Both the position numbers and the translations under genes were made by a program. From Phymorhynchus buccinoides (lineage: Eukaryota > Mollusca > Gastropoda > Neogastropoda > Raphitomidae), in contig CM065699.1 in NCBI GenBank assembly GCA_017654935.2, positions 5,927,193-5,991,192 on the forward strand: a stretch of 64,000 bases of DNA. Reading direction: 5' to 3'. This document shows, piece by piece, positions 59,197 through 64,000 of this stretch (the stretch's first letter is position 1; the number at the start of each line of letters is the position of its first letter). The notes below the pieces were generated by a model, which did no database searches, had not been told where the DNA came from, and was given only the letters and a program-made list of their open reading frames with translations.

Positions 59197-59604
59197 AAGA
59201 TGTGCCCCCCCCCCCCTGCATTTCTCAGTTAATTCTATTTTTCCGTTTTTGCCTTTCTTACCAAACATAAAGCTGTATTTTATTAACCTTTTCAGCTAAT
59301 TGTCTTTTTGGAATACTAACCCCAACCCTAACCCTAACCCTACCCCCCCCCCCCCCCTATAAGACGGAAAAACGCAATGAACCACGACTGTGACAAATGG
59401 CGCGGTGTACTGCAGTACATAGGGGGGGGGGGGGGGGGGGGGGTCCTATTAGATAATGGCCTTTACCATGACTGCAATTAATTATTGAACAAAGATAATT
59501 AGCTGAAAATGTTCATAAAATACAGCTTCATGTTTGGTAAGAAAGGCAAAAACTGAAAAATGGAATTAACCGAGAAATGTAGGGGGTGGGGGTGGCACAT
59601 CTTG
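59197..59604. mobile_element. Foldback element with telomere-like core, copy 2
   Basis: Ends AGATGTGCCCCCCC and GGGGGTGGCACATCT are inverted. The arms (about 110 bp) share TTTGCCTTTCTTACCAAACA and its complement. CCCTAACCCTAACCCTA sits at 59326-59342. The interior is symmetrical except the core. Confidence 0.85.
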
Positions 59605-59765
59605 AGCTATACCGTAAGTTTTATAGCTTTTGGTTAATTTGACTTACAGCTCACTGTGTTGCCATGGGGAAATATAAATATCTTGTGAATAGTGTTAACG
59701 TGTACACAAACCTTTAGGAGGTTCTATGTCAATAAGTGTCCTATTTTGCGTGCATGTTGTAACAG

Positions 59766-60008
59766 ATCCCAAAGTAGTGAAGGATTTCTACGCCCAGGTC
59801 CAGAATAGTTCTAGAACACCCAGCTGGAACCCTTCAAAGAAGGATCGCTGTAATCACTTCAGTGGCACCCTTCGGGACAAATCACATGCTAAATTTGACT
59901 GTGATGAACCCAGGACTGGCCGCTACTTCTTTCTTACCAGGCGAAACTCCCAGAAGGATAATGGCTTCAAACTCTGCGAACTGCAAGTCTTTGGCTATCC
60001 TATTTTTA
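59766..60008 (+). CDS. F5/8-type (FTP) lectin-like domain, C-terminal half
   Basis: A 243-nt exon, phase 1-1, with acceptor TAACAG ending 59765 and donor GTAAGT from 60009. It encodes [46 protein letters not shown] and [14 protein letters not shown]. The F-x-C...GRY-x-x-L and LCEL-x-VFG strands are the closing hallmarks of fucolectin/F5/8-like domains. Joined with 44706 it gives about 159 residues, near the usual size of such domains. CA repeats start 50 bases after the donor. Confidence 0.88.
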
Positions 60009-60060
60009 GTAAGTATGAAAAGAACGTTTGGGGAGTTAGACAAAAATGTTGTTTTTTCAA

Positions 60061-60227
60061 ACTACACACAAACACAGACACACGCGCACACACACGCACG
60101 CATTCATACACACACACGCACGTACACACACGCACGCACACACGCGCGCGCACGCACGCACGCACACATACACAGACACACACACAGACACACACACAGA
60201 CACACACACACAGACACACACACACAG

Positions 60228-60261
<34 letters not shown>

Positions 60262-60292
60262 ACACACACACAGACACACAGACACACACACA

Positions 60293-60355
<63 letters not shown>

Positions 60356-60466
60356 ACACACACACACACACAGACACACACAAAGCAAGGGAGAAACATG
60401 AAAGAAAAGAGAAACAAACATCGTTCAGGGTCTCTTTCTTTATTTTATCATAATATGAAAGACACA

Positions 60467-60548
<82 letters not shown>
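60061..60548. repeat. Long (CA)n / CAGA microsatellites
   Basis: CA alternation with CAGACA interruptions at 60061-60383 and pure CA at 60462-60548, in the intron. Confidence 0.95.
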
Positions 60549-60550
<2 letters not shown>

Positions 60551-61120
60551 TGATTCAATATTTAAGATTAACGTCCTCCACCCTCTGACCACAATCACCC
60601 AGAACGTGATTGAATAGTAGAATTTAAGTCAAAGTGACCACTGGTCATTGTCACTGACCACTGGTTATCTATATTGAACAAGGTACAAATATCACCACAG
60701 TCGTAGTTTTGTCAAGCAGGTTCCATCCCCATCGTCAACGTATCCCCTTCATTATCCTTTATTAAAAACACTTCCTTGGGCAACATATTTGACCAAAATG
60801 TTTTATTGTGGGGCAATTGTTATATTTTAGGCTTTAATGACGGTTTGGGGGGCTTTTACACGTTCATGACGGCTGGGGCTGTGCCGTTCGGGGTACGTCA
60901 CCGGGGGCCGCTACAGTAGCTGGATTGGCCGGGCCTGAGACACGAAACGCTGGGGGAGACTTCTATTTTTAGTTTCTTTGTTTTTGTGTTGATTTTTAGT
61001 TTGGTTTAATTTTCTTTCTGTCGTAACGCACAACGCTGTATAAGTGTCCAGTGGGACAGAGCAGCGTAGCCAGATTCAGAAAACAGCAACTGGAACCCCG
61101 GCCTCCTTGCTTTACCCTTG
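60549..61120. other. Intron, no recognised feature
   Basis: Unique sequence with a G/C-rich patch at 60840-60960. Confidence 0.4.
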
Positions 61121-61140
61121 AAGGTGTGTGTGTGTGAGTG
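61121..61140. repeat. (GT)n, left of LINE tail
   Basis: GT dinucleotides ending at the AAGTC repeats of an inserted tail. Confidence 0.8.
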
Positions 61141-61323
61141 TGTCAAGTCAAGTCAAGTCAAAATCATCTTTATTGAGGGTTAAAGAGTAAGCTGACAAAG
61201 TTTTTTTCATCCTGCCCTCATATAACAAAGAAACACATCAATCAAAAATCTATTAAAAAATTACATATTTACAGGAACACCGTGGGTCTGTGTACAATAA
61301 TCAACCGTGCACTAATGAATAAA
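61141..61323 (-). mobile_element. Short LINE tail inside (GT)n
   Basis: On the minus strand it ends CAATAAAGATGATTTTGACT with three GACTT units, then CA dinucleotides. The other end runs into GT repeats at 61324. Confidence 0.6.
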
Positions 61324-61418
61324 TGTGTGTGTGTGTGTGCGTGTGTGTGTGCGCGTGCGTGTGTGCGTGTGTGTGTGTGTGTGCGTGTGCGTGCGTGCGT
61401 GCGCGTGCGTGTGCGTGC

Positions 61419-61463
<45 letters not shown>

Positions 61464-61580
61464 TGTGTGTGTGTCTCTGTGTGTGTGTGTGTGTGTGTGC
61501 GCGCGCGCGCGCACGCGCGTGTGTGTGTGTGCGCGCGCGCGCGCGCGTGTACGTGTACGTGTGCATGTGCGTGTGTGTGA
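61324..61580. repeat. (GT)n/(GC)n microsatellite
   Basis: Mixed GT and GC alternation ending 14 bases before the next exon. Confidence 0.95.
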
Positions 61581-61594
61581 TCACGCGATTCCAG

Positions 61595-61678
61595 CGCTAG
61601 AGAACCAGGAAAGGTGTTACTCCGGGGACGTGGGAAGACAGTGTTTAGAAGGCTCCATCTGTACAGAAAGCCGCTGCA
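61595..61678 (+). CDS. EB-like four-Cys exon, plus-strand gene
   Basis: An 84-nt exon, phase 1-1, with acceptor TTCCAG ending 61594 and donor GTGAGC from 61679. It encodes CYSGDVGRQCLEGSICTESRC within LENQER..., spacing C-x8-C-x5-C-x4-C. The last three cysteines have the same spacing as the minus-strand EB-like modules, so the two genes are relatives. It follows the FTP domain. The acceptor has little pyrimidine tract because GT/GC repeats lie just upstream. Confidence 0.75.
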
Positions 61679-61735
61679 GTGAGCCCCATGTCTGTCGGCC
61701 TCTCAGCCTCATCTGACTTGATCGATGCATTTCAT

Positions 61736-61981
61736 TTAACCCTTTCACTGCCAAAGTCGCATGTTAGCACCACAGTGATTTAACACCTATGTCACTAAAA
61801 GGCATCAAATTGGGGTCTATTATCCAAAGACCCTATTGTCTTAGTTTGGGGAAGTAAGGATAGACCTTATTTTATAGATGTCACAGAAGAATCCCCAATA
61901 CTGAGGATGGATTTTGTTCTCTACCCAGGTAAAATTAATGGACATTTTTGGCTGAAATATGGCTGGCGGTGAAAGGGTTAA
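61736..61981 (+). mobile_element. TTAA-flanked piggyBac-like MITE, copy 3
   Basis: TTAACCCTTTCACTGCCA and TGGCGGTGAAAGGGTTAA end a 246-bp element 57 bases downstream of the 61595 exon. It is clearly homologous to 47663. Confidence 0.9.
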
Positions 61982-62069
61982 AGTCTGTTCGCAACAATGG
62001 TGATACGAGGTTTAATAAGAAATCATGAATTAAAGCCAAGTGATATAGTGTGTGTATGTGTATGAGTAT

Positions 62070-63059
<990 letters not shown>

Positions 63060-63137
63060 AAGCCCAGCTGGACAGTCCCTGTGAAGTCGATGATGACTGC
63101 GTGGACAATAATATGATCTGTGAGAAAGAAAAGTGCA
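63060..63137 (+). CDS. EB-like four-Cys exon, plus-strand gene
   Basis: A 78-nt exon, phase 1-1, with acceptor TTAACAG ending 63059 and donor GTAAGT from 63138. It encodes CEVDDDCVDNNMICEKEKC, spacing C-x5-C-x6-C-x4-C. It is the last exon of the plus-strand gene in this window. The gene very likely continues to the right, as no stop in frame precedes the donor. Confidence 0.8.
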
Positions 63138-63339
63138 GTAAGTCGGCCATAATAGTCCTCACTCTCGTTTCAGGGCTCCAGATTATTCGCACTCTTATGA
63201 AAGATGTTTTTGTTAAAAGTACATGTATCACAAAACATGACACGAACTAGTACATTTAAAAAAAATAATAATGCTTATATAGCGCATAATCTTGCAAAGC
63301 AACTCAATGCGCATTTCACTCACCTTGCGTGCAAAGAAG

Positions 63340-63510
63340 TTGTACAAATCTAGTACAGAGAAGTTATTTTTAAGACTATCAGTTACTCGCAAGTTTTACT
63401 TTTCTAACCGAGTTGTTCAATACTGGAATAATTTGTTAACTAACATTAAGGCCGCACCTAACATAAATATATTCAAAAAATCTTCTGGACAAAGACACAA
63501 TAATGTCAAA
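63340..63510 (+). pseudogene. LINE ORF2 C-terminal fragment
   Basis: RLSVTRKFYFSNRVVQYWNN followed by LLTNIKAAPNINIFKK fits the R-x-x-FFSNRVV-x-WN-x-L...AP-x-x-x-FK end block of CR1/Jockey-like ORF2 proteins. Only about 55 codons remain. Confidence 0.65.
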
Positions 63511-63570
63511 TTTGTATACTACTTTCGATTAATAAAAAAAAAGTCAATTCCATATTTTTGTTAAATGTTA

Positions 63571-64000
63571 TATACTGGTCTCCAAAATTTAAGGGCCGGA
63601 AGAACGATCTTCTCTCTTCTGTCTTGGAGGCATGCTTATTGAGAGCTCTGGTTGCCGCCCTTAAATACACATTCGTGTCTAACTTTTGCTCAGCAGTGTT
63701 CACTACAGTCATGCCTTGCACGTGCAATAGGCAAGAAACCTGCATCAGCCCTGATTCTTCAGCGAAAAGAGACCAAACTTTCGTGAAATTCTCGTGAATT
63801 TGCCACATTTTAAGCGTACCTGAAAACGCTGTTGCTGTACTGCAATGTCTGCAAAACTGGTTCAGGCACGTGCAACAGGAAGGAAAGTTATTGAGTAGGC
63901 TAAGTTTGGCCATTTTCTTCATTGTTGTCTTAGTGTACAATAAATAGATATCAAGCTACTGAAAACAGAAGCTGGCCCTTAACTTTTGGAGACCAGTATA
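63571..64000. mobile_element. Tc1/mariner-like non-autonomous element
   Basis: Ends TACTGGTCTCCAAAATTTAA and its inverted match TTAACTTTTGGAGACCAGTA, each beside TA, enclose 430 bp up to the window edge. No transposase domain was recognised in the interior frame. Confidence 0.82.

Noticed and set aside
59995..60553. His/Thr and Cys/Val ORFs
   Set aside because: Direct translation of (CA)n/(GT)n; the same holds at 20084, 61269, 62050 and other microsatellites.

Overview
The window is eukaryotic nuclear DNA, most likely from a mollusc such as a marine snail. This is inferred from its split exons with GT-AG introns, very dense dinucleotide microsatellites, tRNA-headed SINEs and several LINE clades, and from secreted-type EB/EGF plus F-lectin-like modules of a kind common in molluscs. 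One 500-base assembly gap lies at 29100-29599. No bacterial, CRISPR or viral gene was seen.
Host genes are sparse. On the minus strand, 0.36-29.1 kb carries eleven small cysteine-rich exons. Every one whose two ends are visible is symmetric phase 1-1. They fall into four types: 114 nt six-Cys, 126/132 nt EGF-like, and 75 nt four-Cys types a and b. Read 5' to 3' on the minus strand the order is 114-EGF-75a-75b, then 114-EGF-75b, then 114-EGF-75a-75b. This is a block of exons plus introns in about three tandem copies. On the plus strand, 40.8-63.1 kb holds five phase 1-1 exons of a second gene: a Cys-rich exon, two exons that together make one F5/8-type or fucolectin-like (FTP) domain, and two EB-like exons. 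The two genes point away from each other, and 30-40 kb lies between them.
The rest is introns and repeats. LINE remnants lie at 0.6-1.7, 3.2-5.5, 12.2-14.7, 30, 40.6, 41.2, 47.5, 54.2-55.6, 61.2 and 63.4 kb, and many end abruptly in (CT)n or (GT)n tracts. Other elements are a decayed MULE transposase (21.6-24.1 kb) whose first catalytic segment is an eightfold 57-bp tandem repeat, three TTAA-flanked MITEs, hAT-like, Tc1-like and foldback elements, and SINEs at 2.0-2.4, 9.7, 25.4 and 38.3-38.7 kb. Tandem arrays include 36 bp x 28, 33 bp, 95 bp x 3, 51 bp x 3 and a 973-bp duplication rich in AGGTCA repeats. A G-run-rich island covers 32.0-33.8 kb.
The strongest stories are the tandem exon-block duplication, the recurrent nesting of LINEs inside dinucleotide microsatellites (with an uninterrupted paralogous intron in the same window), the MULE with its repeated catalytic segment, and a MITE lying five bases into an intron.
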